64,000 bases of DNA, from positions 1 through 64,000 of the IMG/VR virus record IMGVR_UViG_3300042691_032880. One strand, written 5' to 3'. Of this stretch, positions 23,017-32,274 are shown one piece after another; positions within the stretch are counted from its first letter, which is position 1, and each line of letters begins with the position of its first letter. This DNA comes from a virus. The translations under genes and the position numbers were made by a program. The notes under the pieces are model-generated. The model had not been told where the DNA came from. It searched no databases and saw nothing but the letters and a program-made list of their open reading frames with translations.

Positions 23017-23298
23017 TTAGCAATTCCATTTTCGCAAAGACTTGTTAATCCTTGAGTTAGGATCATTGGCTGTCTTAGCTGAAGTAAGCTTGGCTTTCAT
23101 ACCTTTCATCCTGGAACAGAATGACTTACGACGCTTTGCATCTTTACTTCCCTTCTTAATCTTGGAAGGTTTGGTGGTCACTGCGGTCTGCAGCTTACTA
23201 CCAGGATTAGCTCTACGATAGGATGCAACACCTTTGGCATTGAGACCCCCCTTGGGATCTTTACCTTCTTTGCGTTGCCATGCTGGTGACTTTGCCAT
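23017..23298 (-). CDS. DUF6321-like basic phage protein, 93 aa
   Basis: The sequence SPAWQRKEGKDPKGGLNAKG, then SYRRANPGSKLQTAVTT, KSFCSRMKGMKAKLTSAKTAND and NSRINKSLRKWNC is very close to a small conserved protein common in marine and gut phages that I recall as DUF6321. It is Lys/Arg-rich with two Cys (SFCSRM and the terminal WNC). The role is not proven; its presence in many unrelated phages suggests a general virion or DNA-binding role. Confidence 0.85.
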   Translation of the reverse strand: MAKSPAWQRKEGKDPKGGLNAKGVASYRRANPGSKLQTAVTTKPSKIKKGSKDAKRRKSFCSRMKGMKAKLTSAKTANDPNSRINKSLRKWNC

Positions 23299-23300
23299 TG

Positions 23301-23543
23301 TTACTTCTTCTTTCCTTTATACTTATAATCAGGATTATCCTTATGCCACTTCTTGGTTGCGGCGACCCCTTGTTTTACTGTCTTTGCCTTACCTATTTTG
23401 GTCAGGTTGATCGTGTCCCACTTACCCTTGTCCTTGGTAGGATGATTGACCATGATGTCTCCAGGTTCTCCTTTGCCACGCTTGGTAGTCTTCTTGTAGA
23501 CTACATGCTTCTCACCACCTGCAGTTACCTTAGTCTTCTTCAT
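23301..23543 (-). CDS. Small basic protein, 80 aa
   Basis: It encodes MKKTKVTAGGEKHVVYKKTTKRGKGEPGDIMVNHPTKDKGKWDTINL, then GKAKTVKQGVAATKKWHKDNPDYKYKGKKK. It is strongly cationic with a GG pair near the start and an aromatic Lys-rich end. I recall similar proteins near virion genes of Bacteroidota phages. It starts four bases into the overlap with the 51-residue gene. Confidence 0.75.
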   Translation of the reverse strand: MKKTKVTAGGEKHVVYKKTTKRGKGEPGDIMVNHPTKDKGKWDTINLTKIGKAKTVKQGVAATKKWHKDNPDYKYKGKKK

Positions 23544-23695
23544 TTCTTCTTGGACTTCGCCTTGATCTTACGCTCTTGTTTGAGCATCTCAGCTGTAGGT
23601 TTCTTACCTGATCCTTTGTTGGCGCGGATGTTGTCCCACAATCCTCGTTGGGAGTAGGAACCATCAGCACGCTTTATCATCTGTTTCTTTTTCAT
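23540..23695 (-). CDS. Small basic protein, 51 aa
   Basis: It encodes MKKKQMIKRADGSYSQRGLWDNIRANKGSGKKPTAEMLKQERKIKAKSKKK. The motif KRADGSYSQRGLWDNIRA...GSGKKPT is a recognised small phage protein type. The ATG at 23693-23695 overlaps the stop of the 504-residue gene (ATGA), which is better than an upstream start inside that gene. The stop overlaps the next gene by four bases. Confidence 0.75.
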   Translation of the reverse strand: MKKKQMIKRADGSYSQRGLWDNIRANKGSGKKPTAEMLKQERKIKAKSKKK

Positions 23696-25206
23696 GGACA
23701 AGCTATTTGTACAAAATAATAATATGTTCCTGGTAATAATGCTGATTCCATATATGGTCCTGAGAATGGAGGAGCATACCATGTATTGAATACACGTATC
23801 TGGAAGTCTCCACTTGGAAGAGTGGTTACTTGAGCAGTGCAACCTGCTCCATATAATGCTTGATATATCTGGGTTAGAATACTGCTTGAAAAAACATTAT
23901 CAGCAAGATCCATTGGACCAAATATGTAACTATTATAAAAATCTATTTTTACACTACCAAGTGCTTCATATAAGTTAGCCAAATATTGATCGGTTGAAGG
24001 AACTACAAGTTCCATGCATCCAGATTGACATGTTGGATTTGGTGCACTCCAACCAAATGGTTTCTGAATGTAGGCTACACCTGGACCCACGTCTATGGTT
24101 ATAAGGTCTGCATATCCAGTGTTGACATTGAAACAAAAATACCTTATTCCTGATAGAGGATCAATTGATGAAAATCCATAACCACCCATTAATCCACCAA
24201 GAGTGACATAACTAGCTGGATCATCAGCATCCAATCCATTGATTGTATATCCTGAAACAGGATATGGGACAGATCCATAACTTGTCCAGTAACAAGGAGC
24301 ACATGTTGGTATGGGATAAATGTTTGTACCATAACAAGTGAGTGCTCCAGGAACATATACAAAAGTTGATTGCAATGGGAATATAGGGGAATAACCTACG
24401 TTATAAAGACCACATGCTCCAAGAGTATATGAACCAGTTGGTGTTTCAGGTAAAGTCAATGGAATAATCTGAGGTCCGAATATCGCATACAAAGCCCTTT
24501 GCAGTCCAGATGTATTTGACAGGTTTATATTTGGAGTAAGAAGTATGTCATTTGGTGCTTGTCCAAGTATTGTTAGTTCATAATCCGCATCTATTGATGC
24601 AAATCCTCCACAAGTTGAAAAAAACAATGTATGCTGATATGCCTCATCGATATCAAAAACACAACTGACAGGCGTCCAAACAAGTGGAATGTCTACTGCA
24701 CCAGTTGCCTTCTTTTCAAAATGCGCACCCCAGTTTGGAGGAGTTGGAGATTCTATATATATGACTAATCTATCACGAGCTGGACCACAGTTACCCCAAA
24801 CAAGATATCCAAGAGCTTGTAGGTCAACAAACATGGTTGTCCAATCTCCAAAAAGAGAACCTGCTATAGTTGTAGAAGTATCTACATCATAAATACTGAC
24901 ATCATCAAACGTTCCAAAAGGATACATAACAGTTGCCGTATATACACAAGAAGCAGGAGCAAAGGATATGCACTTGAACAGCTGCGCCTTGTACCAAGGG
25001 TAAATCATGTACTTGTACTTACCCTCATTGAGAAGTCTCCAGGCAGCCGCAGGTTGGTTGTTGTCACCGTAGACCACCAGCTTCTCATACAGCTTACGCA
25101 TATGACGATAGTCCCAATTATAGGTGCCACCCCTTGGACCTTTCCAAGGCATGGACCGCATCTTCATGATGCAGTTCCATAATTGTTCTTTCTCAGCAGG
25201 TGTCAT
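23692..25206 (-). CDS. Cys-rich virion or tail protein, 504 aa
   Basis: Residues 1-65 are basic and helical (MTPAEKEQLWNCIMKMRSMPWKGPRGGTYNWDYRHMRKLYEKLV). The remaining 440 residues are beta-rich with many Gly, Pro, Tyr and over 20 Cys (CGGFASID, CGLYNVGYSP, CAPCYWTSYG, CQSGCMELVV). No membrane segment is present. The mix recalls phage tail-fibre or adhesin proteins, but no family is recognised. It lies between the giant nuclease protein (through the 47-residue gene) and the basic cluster. Disulfides are possible if it is outside the cell. Confidence 0.75.
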   Translation of the reverse strand: MTPAEKEQLWNCIMKMRSMPWKGPRGGTYNWDYRHMRKLYEKLVVYGDNNQPAAAWRLLNEGKYKYMIYPWYKAQLFKCISFAPASCVYTATVMYPFGTFDDVSIYDVDTSTTIAGSLFGDWTTMFVDLQALGYLVWGNCGPARDRLVIYIESPTPPNWGAHFEKKATGAVDIPLVWTPVSCVFDIDEAYQHTLFFSTCGGFASIDADYELTILGQAPNDILLTPNINLSNTSGLQRALYAIFGPQIIPLTLPETPTGSYTLGACGLYNVGYSPIFPLQSTFVYVPGALTCYGTNIYPIPTCAPCYWTSYGSVPYPVSGYTINGLDADDPASYVTLGGLMGGYGFSSIDPLSGIRYFCFNVNTGYADLITIDVGPGVAYIQKPFGWSAPNPTCQSGCMELVVPSTDQYLANLYEALGSVKIDFYNSYIFGPMDLADNVFSSSILTQIYQALYGAGCTAQVTTLPSGDFQIRVFNTWYAPPFSGPYMESALLPGTYYYFVQIACP

Positions 25207-25346
25207 CTACCTTGTCCCCTGTATTGTTTCTTGTATAACTTACTGGATTTCAGCTTGCTAGTCTTAGTCTTGGCATGAATTCCAGGTCTGTTGATCTCAC
25301 GTTTAGCGACAGTTTTGACGCTCTCTGTCTTTTTAGGTTTGGCCAT
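25203..25346 (-). CDS. Small basic protein, 47 aa
   Basis: It encodes MAKPKKTESVKTVAKREINR, then PGIHAKTKTSKLKSSKLYKKQYRGQGR, with about one third Lys/Arg. The stop TGA overlaps the ATG of the 504-residue gene (ATGA), and the start follows a 43-base gap after the 2,293-residue gene. PGIHAKTKTSKLKSSK resembles a small basic protein type that I recall in phages of this group. It is likely a virion DNA-associated protein. Confidence 0.65.
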   Translation of the reverse strand: MAKPKKTESVKTVAKREINRPGIHAKTKTSKLKSSKLYKKQYRGQGR

Positions 25347-25389
25347 ACTATAATATAAGCAAAATTCAGTTTATAATCAACAGTATCAA

Positions 25390-28300
25390 TTACTTCTTAG
25401 GTTTGGTCATTTCCTTGGCGCGTGGTTCAGGATCGAATGTGTCAATGACGTTACTTATACCCAGCAGGTCATAAAGGTTCTTCAATACCTTGGGATCACC
25501 CTCTTCAAAATAGATGGTGTTCTGCTTATAGTATCCAAGCTCATAGGATTTTTCGTCACCTGTAAGGCTATAATCCATAAAGTAAAACGCGTTATTTCCT
25601 AGGTTTATAATCGTTTCTCCTTCTTTAAACGCAGTAGTAAACTGACCAAAGGTTGTGAGATAGTCTTGAGGTTTACCGACGGTGAAAACAGGATTCATGG
25701 AACGGGTCTCGTTGGTAGCTTTGACTAATGCTCTGTATAACTGAAGCTCAGTCCATGTTAATTCCTCATCGTCATCTTTTTCCCACAAGGCTGCTCGAAG
25801 TACATAGTACAGTTGTAATGCTAAGTAACCTAGCATGAGTTCCCTAGCTGCCATAGACGCTCTGGATCGATACGCATCTGAGGGTTCTATTCCTGTTTTA
25901 AATGTCTCACGTATTCCTTTACTAAGTCGTCCACCACCTAATGAAGCTATACCTGGGAACGAAGCAATTCCATCTACAATAAAAGACTTGGCTCCTTTGA
26001 AGAAACCATAATACCTTACCATTTTAGCAGTAGCAGTCCACCATCCCATATATGCTTCATTGGTTGCCCATCCAAAAGATGATCCAACTCCTCTGTAAGT
26101 ATCTGCGAATGCTCCTTGGAATCGAGCACTAATTGCAGGTACGAGGTATTTACGATAAAATTCAAACAACGTACCTGGAAGTGTTGAACCAAAACGAGTC
26201 CTGGTGTCGGTTGAATAGTTACCTTGGAATCTGTATATCTCAGTCATTATCAATACCTTAAGATCCTCAACTTCTTTCATTGAAAGGTTGACGTCTTTTC
26301 GAATTGCAATACTGTTGTTCTCCAGTTTAAATGCGTCTATACCATTAATATAGACGTTGTTACCAGAAGCGTCTTTCTTTATCTTTTTAACGCCGTTTTC
26401 AATGATAGGATTACCCTCGGCATCCGTTTCAAATACCTCGTAGCGGCGGTTTATCAATATCATAAGTGCGGTGGTAACACCGATTTCAACCTCACCTTTG
26501 TCCTGAATCATCATTGACAAATCACCTACGTTAAAAGTTCTGTTTGCCAACCTACGCATCTTTCCTGCTGTATTGGCATCCATCATCCTATCTAGATTTT
26601 TAGTCAGAGGATTAAGGAACCTGATAAGTTTGGTTTCAAATCCTGCATCAGATATCTTACCCCAGTCACGCATCATTGATGGCATGAACCTCATGTAAAA
26701 TTCCTTCTTCGCTTTCAGATAATCTCCTTCTGTGGCATGACGAGTGGAAGATAGCGACAGATACTGTTGAATATTACCTGAAATAAGGTTACCTGCTTGC
26801 AGACCTACATCAAAAGCCATACGACTGAATGCTGCGACACTTGTAAGTATCCTGAGGTTTTTACGGTTGATAACCGATTGCTGCTGTTCAACCTCATAAC
26901 CTTTCTCATAAATCTGACCAAACACAAACTTGTTTTTATTGAATTCAATCTGGTTTATGATTGTCTGCAACTTCCCTGCATATAGGGTAGCTTCATCAGT
27001 ACCTCTTGCAGTCATTTTTCGTTGTTCTTCCTTTAACCAGTCTATGGATGAACCCATTATCACATTCAGCTGAGCCATCTGGAGATTCAGATAGTATCCT
27101 GCATTCCAGTTTACGATTGCTTCTATACCATTGGTGGTTGTAAGATCGGCTGATACCTCATAGTTTTCTTTGAACAGAATCCTGTTTTCACCCATCAAGC
27201 CTGACTCATTGGATGCTTTTTCAAGTTCACTACCTGCATAACTCAACTCATCAACCTTTGATTTCATTTCCCTTACAGCACCTTCCATACCTTTAGAAAC
27301 AAGGTTGTCAAAACCCAATTGCTGAACAAAAGGCAGACTGAAACCTAAGGGTGTTCCGCTTGCATTCTTTTGCTTCATCAGATACTGTTCAATAACCCAC
27401 TTGGAATAGAACTCGGAAGCAGTATTGTTTCCAAGGATGGCTTTGAACTTAGGATTTGCATACTTTGCATCCTTTGATATTTCAAACATGTTTGTATCAG
27501 GATTCAATCGAATACCCTTAGGCATAGGATAGTTTCCACGAGAAAACCTGTTCTTCGTATAGGATTCTTGGTAGTCAGGATTATATGCATTGTCTTTCAA
27601 TACTTTAATCCTATACTTCTTGTTAGGTACCAGCTCCATATCCTTTTCATTTGCTGGAATGAAATGGTACAAGTGCTGACCCCACTGTTCATTGAGAGCC
27701 ATTCCTTTTGCAATAGAATCTCTATCACCTGAAAATTTGACTCTACTATGCTTATTGAAGAATGTAATAAATTCATCAACATGTCTGTTGTATTGGTTTT
27801 CTTCATCAAGTATCTTGTCCAAGAACGCCCTGTCAACCGATTCTTTCTGATCGCGTTCACGATACATTTGCTGAAGATTGTTATATAAACGAACAACTTG
27901 CATGCGTTTTTCCTTGTAGTCCTTTGCAAAATCAGAACGAAGAACTTCCTTACGGAGTGTCTTCAGTTGTGTGAATAATGCATTTTTCCTAGCTTGGATA
28001 TCTGGATCAAATTCAGCATCTTCATTTTCTTCACGAAGCTCGTCCTTTCGTCTTTCACGTTGAAGTTCAAGTTCTTCATAACGCAATATCTCCTCTTCAT
28101 TGAGGTACTTGTAATTGAACTTACCACGTACAAAGGCTTTTGACCTGAGCTTGGACATTTCCTGATTGATCTCTTTCAGTTCCTCATCCTGTGTACCCAA
28201 CTCGGCAAGTTTCTCATATATCTTTGATATCTGCTCATTCCATTCCTCAGTAGGGACATAGTCACTATTGTTTTGATGGAACCTTTCAATTGCTGCTGGA

Positions 28301-31300
28301 TTTCCTTCAGCTTCTAATGCGGACAACTTCTTCTGCCATAGATTCCAGTTGGGACGGAATGTATAATACTCTTGTAGTTTCTTATACACGTCCATTGCTT
28401 CAGGATTCTTTTGACGCATGTCATAAAGTATCCTGGATATTTCAGATTCAAGATTGTCAATTTGGTCTTGTTGCAAATCAGTAAGGTACGCATCACTTCC
28501 TGCACTTCTTATGATTGCGGAAATAGTCTCTTGCAATTCGGTTATTTCAGCAATATCGACGCCGCTACCCATTTGAAGCATCAGAACTTCAGGTTTGAGA
28601 ATCGTATTGGTTTCTGCTATCTTCCATAGTACAAAGTCCTTTCTCTTCTGAGCAAGTTCAGTTCGAAGAGCATCCCTGTTCTGTCGGAGCTTATCCAATA
28701 CCACATCCTCACCACCGTTGCTTATCTCCGCATTAATCTCATCAATCCTTTCGTTCAAGTTCTTCAAGGAAACAGTGTAACTATTATAAGTTTCATAAAA
28801 CTCCTGACTTACAGGATCTACAAAGCGGCGTATTCTTTTGGTTTCTGTGACATTTCCATCTTTATCATAGCCTATTGGAACATCGACTTCTTCAACAATA
28901 AAGTTGTTTGCATTAGCCAAACCACCCATTGAGTTTATGAAGTTCTCTTTGAACTTGTCAATACCAAGTGAATCAGCCCATTTTAGGAATTCAGTCCTTC
29001 CCCTTTCCTTCATTGTGAACATGTACTTCCACATTGCGGATATGATCAATTCCGAGTTTGCATTCGCTCCGATAAAATCATCCGCGTTAAGAAATCCATT
29101 AACTGTTCCTGTAGTGCTTCCCAAATAAAATGGATGGTCTGAATTGTTGAACACACCATTGAGATACATATCGATGGTGTCGTCGTTCAGTTCATTCAGT
29201 TCAATCATCTTTCGGATTTCAGCGGCTTTCTTCTCATACTCTTCTAAAGTTGTCTGTGCACCAACTGATTCAATACCAACTATTCCTTTCAAGAACCGCA
29301 TTGCTTTCCATCCCATGGATGTATCGTTTGCAGTACCGTTTTTTATCTTGGCAATTTGATTCTCAAGGAACTTGAGTTGAGGTTCCAGGATAGCTTTCAT
29401 TTGACCAAACACACCTGCGGAAGCCAGTCCACCTTGTGTTTCTTTTATGATCGCTTTGATTACATCGCGGGATGTTCTATAATAAACATCACTGATATTG
29501 ACTATCTGTATTTCTATCTTGGAAAGGTAGTTGAGAATATCTTCCTTGATATTCTCTTCCAGAGTAGTGACAGCTCTTATGGAGTTCTTGAACATCTCCA
29601 TTGTATTAGCCATACTGCTGAGGTTCTTCATGTATGACTGAAGACTGCTTAACGCCTCATTGTTTTCTTTCGAGTTCAGTTGGTATGTTTCAGGAATGTC
29701 AATCTCGCGGATTTTCTCCTTCATGTAATTGATTTCGGAAATCATCACATCCAATGCAAGACGTATCAGATTTGCTTTGGAGAACTTACTGTCAGCCAAA
29801 CCTGAAGACTTTATGTTTGTACGTACTGCAATTATACTCGACTGCCTTTTGGTAATGGCATCAACCATTTCCGTACGACGTTCTTCTTCAATTTGTTTGT
29901 TCTGTCTTATGTTTTGCTTTTCTCTTTCCAGTGATTCATATTGCTCTTTGGCGAGTTCATCAAGACGATCTAAAATGATCTTTTGTACATCTTCGCTCAT
30001 GTGAGCAAACGGATTGTCAGCATTTTTAGGATCACTTGGAACAGAAGTATCATCAGAAATATCATCCTGAAAACGGAAACTGTTACGCGCAGCCATTTCA
30101 ACTTCGTTGGAATGAACTGGTTGGTTTGCAGGATCATAACCTTGACCATGTCCCATTATGTCCAATTCATTGAACTTACTGTATTTATATCCAGCAAGCT
30201 GTACTGTTTCTGGTTTTTTGGGATCACCTATGTACTTATATGCTAATGCCCATACGGTTCTTCCATTCACATTTAAGTTAAGCCTGCGAAGCATCTCTGA
30301 ATACACAGCAAGCTGCATGTGATATTTGGTCAGTGCGTTTCTTGCACGTATATCAGAGAACAGAATGTTTGCTCCAGGTTTGTAATTACCTTTGAAAGTA
30401 TCCATTTTCCTGAAAGTGTCCATTGGAAACACATCTAGATTTCCAACGTTTCCATCGGTTTTTTTGGTTTTCAAATCGACAATCTCGATGTTACCTTTCA
30501 AGTCTACTGCCAGGATATCAAATCGACCCAGTACGTAGTTACCATTCAAATCCTGTTGTACAACGCTGATTTCAGGAAGAAGAACCTTGTTCTCGCTCAA
30601 TAGGTTCGACATGGACGTAGCTATTTCAATAGCTGCATTACGCAAAACGTTTACGTCATAGTCTTTAAACATGATAAGGTCTTTGTTCTTGGCATAGAAC
30701 TTATCAAAGAAATCAGTGGTTGATAGTGTAATGTTGGGTTTTACACCTCCTTTAGCATACTCGTTCTGCAATTCCTCTACCATATAGTGAAAGAAGTTAC
30801 CGAAGTTTGCTCCTAACTTTGTAGTAAAGTCATTGAGGATTTGGGTATCTTCCGAACCAATGTATTTGGTTACCCCAATGGTTAATACATTTTGTTCAAG
30901 AAGACCTATCTTGTACTTTACGTTTTCCTCAAGAGTATCAATGACTTTTAATACCTCTTTATATTTGTTCTTGGCAAGGGTGGAACCTTTAGGTGTTGAA
31001 GGAGTTACCCCTGAAAGAAGATCCCTAGTCTTCTGCAATGCGACCAACTCACTTTGAGCTTTTTCCAAATTCATTTCCTTGGCGGTCTTCTTCTTGTTTC
31101 GAGGAGAAGCTCTATCCAAATCCTCCCTGTCTTCGGGATTGAAGTCTGCTCCTTCTACATTATCTGTACTGTAGTACATGTAGGGATCAACCTCTGGAGC
31201 ATTGAACACCATGCCATCAGTATTGATCATTTGAGCAATCGTGGCAAGTTTTGTTTCAGGGAATAAGGTATTTGTCTGTAACAATTCAGACAACCATTCG

Positions 31301-32271
31301 AAAAAGCGTTCAATCAGTTTACCTAATGCTGACTGTTTCCTTCCTTCAGGAGCTTGTTCCAATTCCGCTTTCATAGCGGTAGCCAAGTTCTTTGATATGA
31401 ACTCATGCTTGACTATGGTTTCAGGATTACTTAAACCTTTGGCTGAGTAATGCCTACGAAGATTCAGTATCTCAGCTGCAAACCTGGGATCATCCTTGAA
31501 TGCATTGAAAAGACCTGTGAACAAAGCTGGACGGTCTTGACGAAGGACCTCAACAAAAACGTGCATTACCTCTTCAATCGCGTCCTCAGGTATCACCCTA
31601 CCCTCAACAAGAATGATTTTATTGTTGCGAACATAAGCACGTATGGACGAGATAGGTTCGTAGTGATTGTTCTGATTCAGCTCATTCGGATTGATCCACT
31701 GGTAAGAAAGACCCTTGAACTTACCCACCAGATAATCCATTATAGGATTGATCTTTTGCTTTTGTAATTCAATCTCTTTCTTTGAGTATTTAATCGGTCC
31801 TTGGTTCTTATATGAAGGAAGAAACTTTATACGCGCCATACCTGGTAAAGAGTAGTTACGTTCAAGGTCTATCTTCACATCAGGAAACCTTTTTTGAAAA
31901 GCGGCTTTGAATCTAAGTACTTTAGCTTCAGGTTGCCAAGGATCTTGACCAGGATGAAACTCATGCCAGTTATAAAACTGTTGCTTTATGATCTTATTGA
32001 TCTCCGATGGAAGATAAAGGATGTTTTCCAACAGAGGTTCCCCGTTGTCATCCAGCCTTAAGTTTGTAACTCCGTTACGCCAGTCACCATGTCTTTGTAT
32101 AAACTTGTTGTTATAGGCTATGGACCAAGCTCTTAACGCTGCTCTTTCATCTTGTTCAAAGAAATCTTTGGCACTTTGATACAAAAGTGAAGGTTTTCCA
32201 TTAGGAGCTAATACCTGTTTACGGCTCTTGGTGGTTTCATCGTGTATTATTGAACACTTACTATTATCCAT
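25390..32271 (-). CDS. Giant virion protein with PD-(D/E)XK nuclease domain, 2,293 aa
   Basis: The start MDNSKCSIIHDETTKSRK leads into a domain ending in EEVMH (233-237), which lines up with the HExxH metal site of the 3,987-residue neighbour but has Glu in place of the first His, so it looks like an inactive zincin. Residues about 500-720 contain a RecB/Cas4-like nuclease: GRFDILAVD (D585), IEIVDLKTKK (D599, K601) and HMQLAVY (Q653). Long coiled coils follow (about 760-1,000 and 1,200-1,650). Near the C-terminus are several Gly-rich and hydrophobic parts (MAARELMLGYLALQLYYVL). It is next to the virion RNA polymerase gene and probably enters the cell with it. Confidence 0.85.
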   Translation of the reverse strand: MDNSKCSIIHDETTKSRKQVLAPNGKPSLLYQSAKDFFEQDERAALRAWSIAYNNKFIQRHGDWRNGVTNLRLDDNGEPLLENILYLPSEINKIIKQQFYNWHEFHPGQDPWQPEAKVLRFKAAFQKRFPDVKIDLERNYSLPGMARIKFLPSYKNQGPIKYSKKEIELQKQKINPIMDYLVGKFKGLSYQWINPNELNQNNHYEPISSIRAYVRNNKIILVEGRVIPEDAIEEVMHVFVEVLRQDRPALFTGLFNAFKDDPRFAAEILNLRRHYSAKGLSNPETIVKHEFISKNLATAMKAELEQAPEGRKQSALGKLIERFFEWLSELLQTNTLFPETKLATIAQMINTDGMVFNAPEVDPYMYYSTDNVEGADFNPEDREDLDRASPRNKKKTAKEMNLEKAQSELVALQKTRDLLSGVTPSTPKGSTLAKNKYKEVLKVIDTLEENVKYKIGLLEQNVLTIGVTKYIGSEDTQILNDFTTKLGANFGNFFHYMVEELQNEYAKGGVKPNITLSTTDFFDKFYAKNKDLIMFKDYDVNVLRNAAIEIATSMSNLLSENKVLLPEISVVQQDLNGNYVLGRFDILAVDLKGNIEIVDLKTKKTDGNVGNLDVFPMDTFRKMDTFKGNYKPGANILFSDIRARNALTKYHMQLAVYSEMLRRLNLNVNGRTVWALAYKYIGDPKKPETVQLAGYKYSKFNELDIMGHGQGYDPANQPVHSNEVEMAARNSFRFQDDISDDTSVPSDPKNADNPFAHMSEDVQKIILDRLDELAKEQYESLEREKQNIRQNKQIEEERRTEMVDAITKRQSSIIAVRTNIKSSGLADSKFSKANLIRLALDVMISEINYMKEKIREIDIPETYQLNSKENNEALSSLQSYMKNLSSMANTMEMFKNSIRAVTTLEENIKEDILNYLSKIEIQIVNISDVYYRTSRDVIKAIIKETQGGLASAGVFGQMKAILEPQLKFLENQIAKIKNGTANDTSMGWKAMRFLKGIVGIESVGAQTTLEEYEKKAAEIRKMIELNELNDDTIDMYLNGVFNNSDHPFYLGSTTGTVNGFLNADDFIGANANSELIISAMWKYMFTMKERGRTEFLKWADSLGIDKFKENFINSMGGLANANNFIVEEVDVPIGYDKDGNVTETKRIRRFVDPVSQEFYETYNSYTVSLKNLNERIDEINAEISNGGEDVVLDKLRQNRDALRTELAQKRKDFVLWKIAETNTILKPEVLMLQMGSGVDIAEITELQETISAIIRSAGSDAYLTDLQQDQIDNLESEISRILYDMRQKNPEAMDVYKKLQEYYTFRPNWNLWQKKLSALEAEGNPAAIERFHQNNSDYVPTEEWNEQISKIYEKLAELGTQDEELKEINQEMSKLRSKAFVRGKFNYKYLNEEEILRYEELELQRERRKDELREENEDAEFDPDIQARKNALFTQLKTLRKEVLRSDFAKDYKEKRMQVVRLYNNLQQMYRERDQKESVDRAFLDKILDEENQYNRHVDEFITFFNKHSRVKFSGDRDSIAKGMALNEQWGQHLYHFIPANEKDMELVPNKKYRIKVLKDNAYNPDYQESYTKNRFSRGNYPMPKGIRLNPDTNMFEISKDAKYANPKFKAILGNNTASEFYSKWVIEQYLMKQKNASGTPLGFSLPFVQQLGFDNLVSKGMEGAVREMKSKVDELSYAGSELEKASNESGLMGENRILFKENYEVSADLTTTNGIEAIVNWNAGYYLNLQMAQLNVIMGSSIDWLKEEQRKMTARGTDEATLYAGKLQTIINQIEFNKNKFVFGQIYEKGYEVEQQQSVINRKNLRILTSVAAFSRMAFDVGLQAGNLISGNIQQYLSLSSTRHATEGDYLKAKKEFYMRFMPSMMRDWGKISDAGFETKLIRFLNPLTKNLDRMMDANTAGKMRRLANRTFNVGDLSMMIQDKGEVEIGVTTALMILINRRYEVFETDAEGNPIIENGVKKIKKDASGNNVYINGIDAFKLENNSIAIRKDVNLSMKEVEDLKVLIMTEIYRFQGNYSTDTRTRFGSTLPGTLFEFYRKYLVPAISARFQGAFADTYRGVGSSFGWATNEAYMGWWTATAKMVRYYGFFKGAKSFIVDGIASFPGIASLGGGRLSKGIRETFKTGIEPSDAYRSRASMAARELMLGYLALQLYYVLRAALWEKDDDEELTWTELQLYRALVKATNETRSMNPVFTVGKPQDYLTTFGQFTTAFKEGETIINLGNNAFYFMDYSLTGDEKSYELGYYKQNTIYFEEGDPKVLKNLYDLLGISNVIDTFDPEPRAKEMTKPKK

Positions 32272-32274
32272 CGT

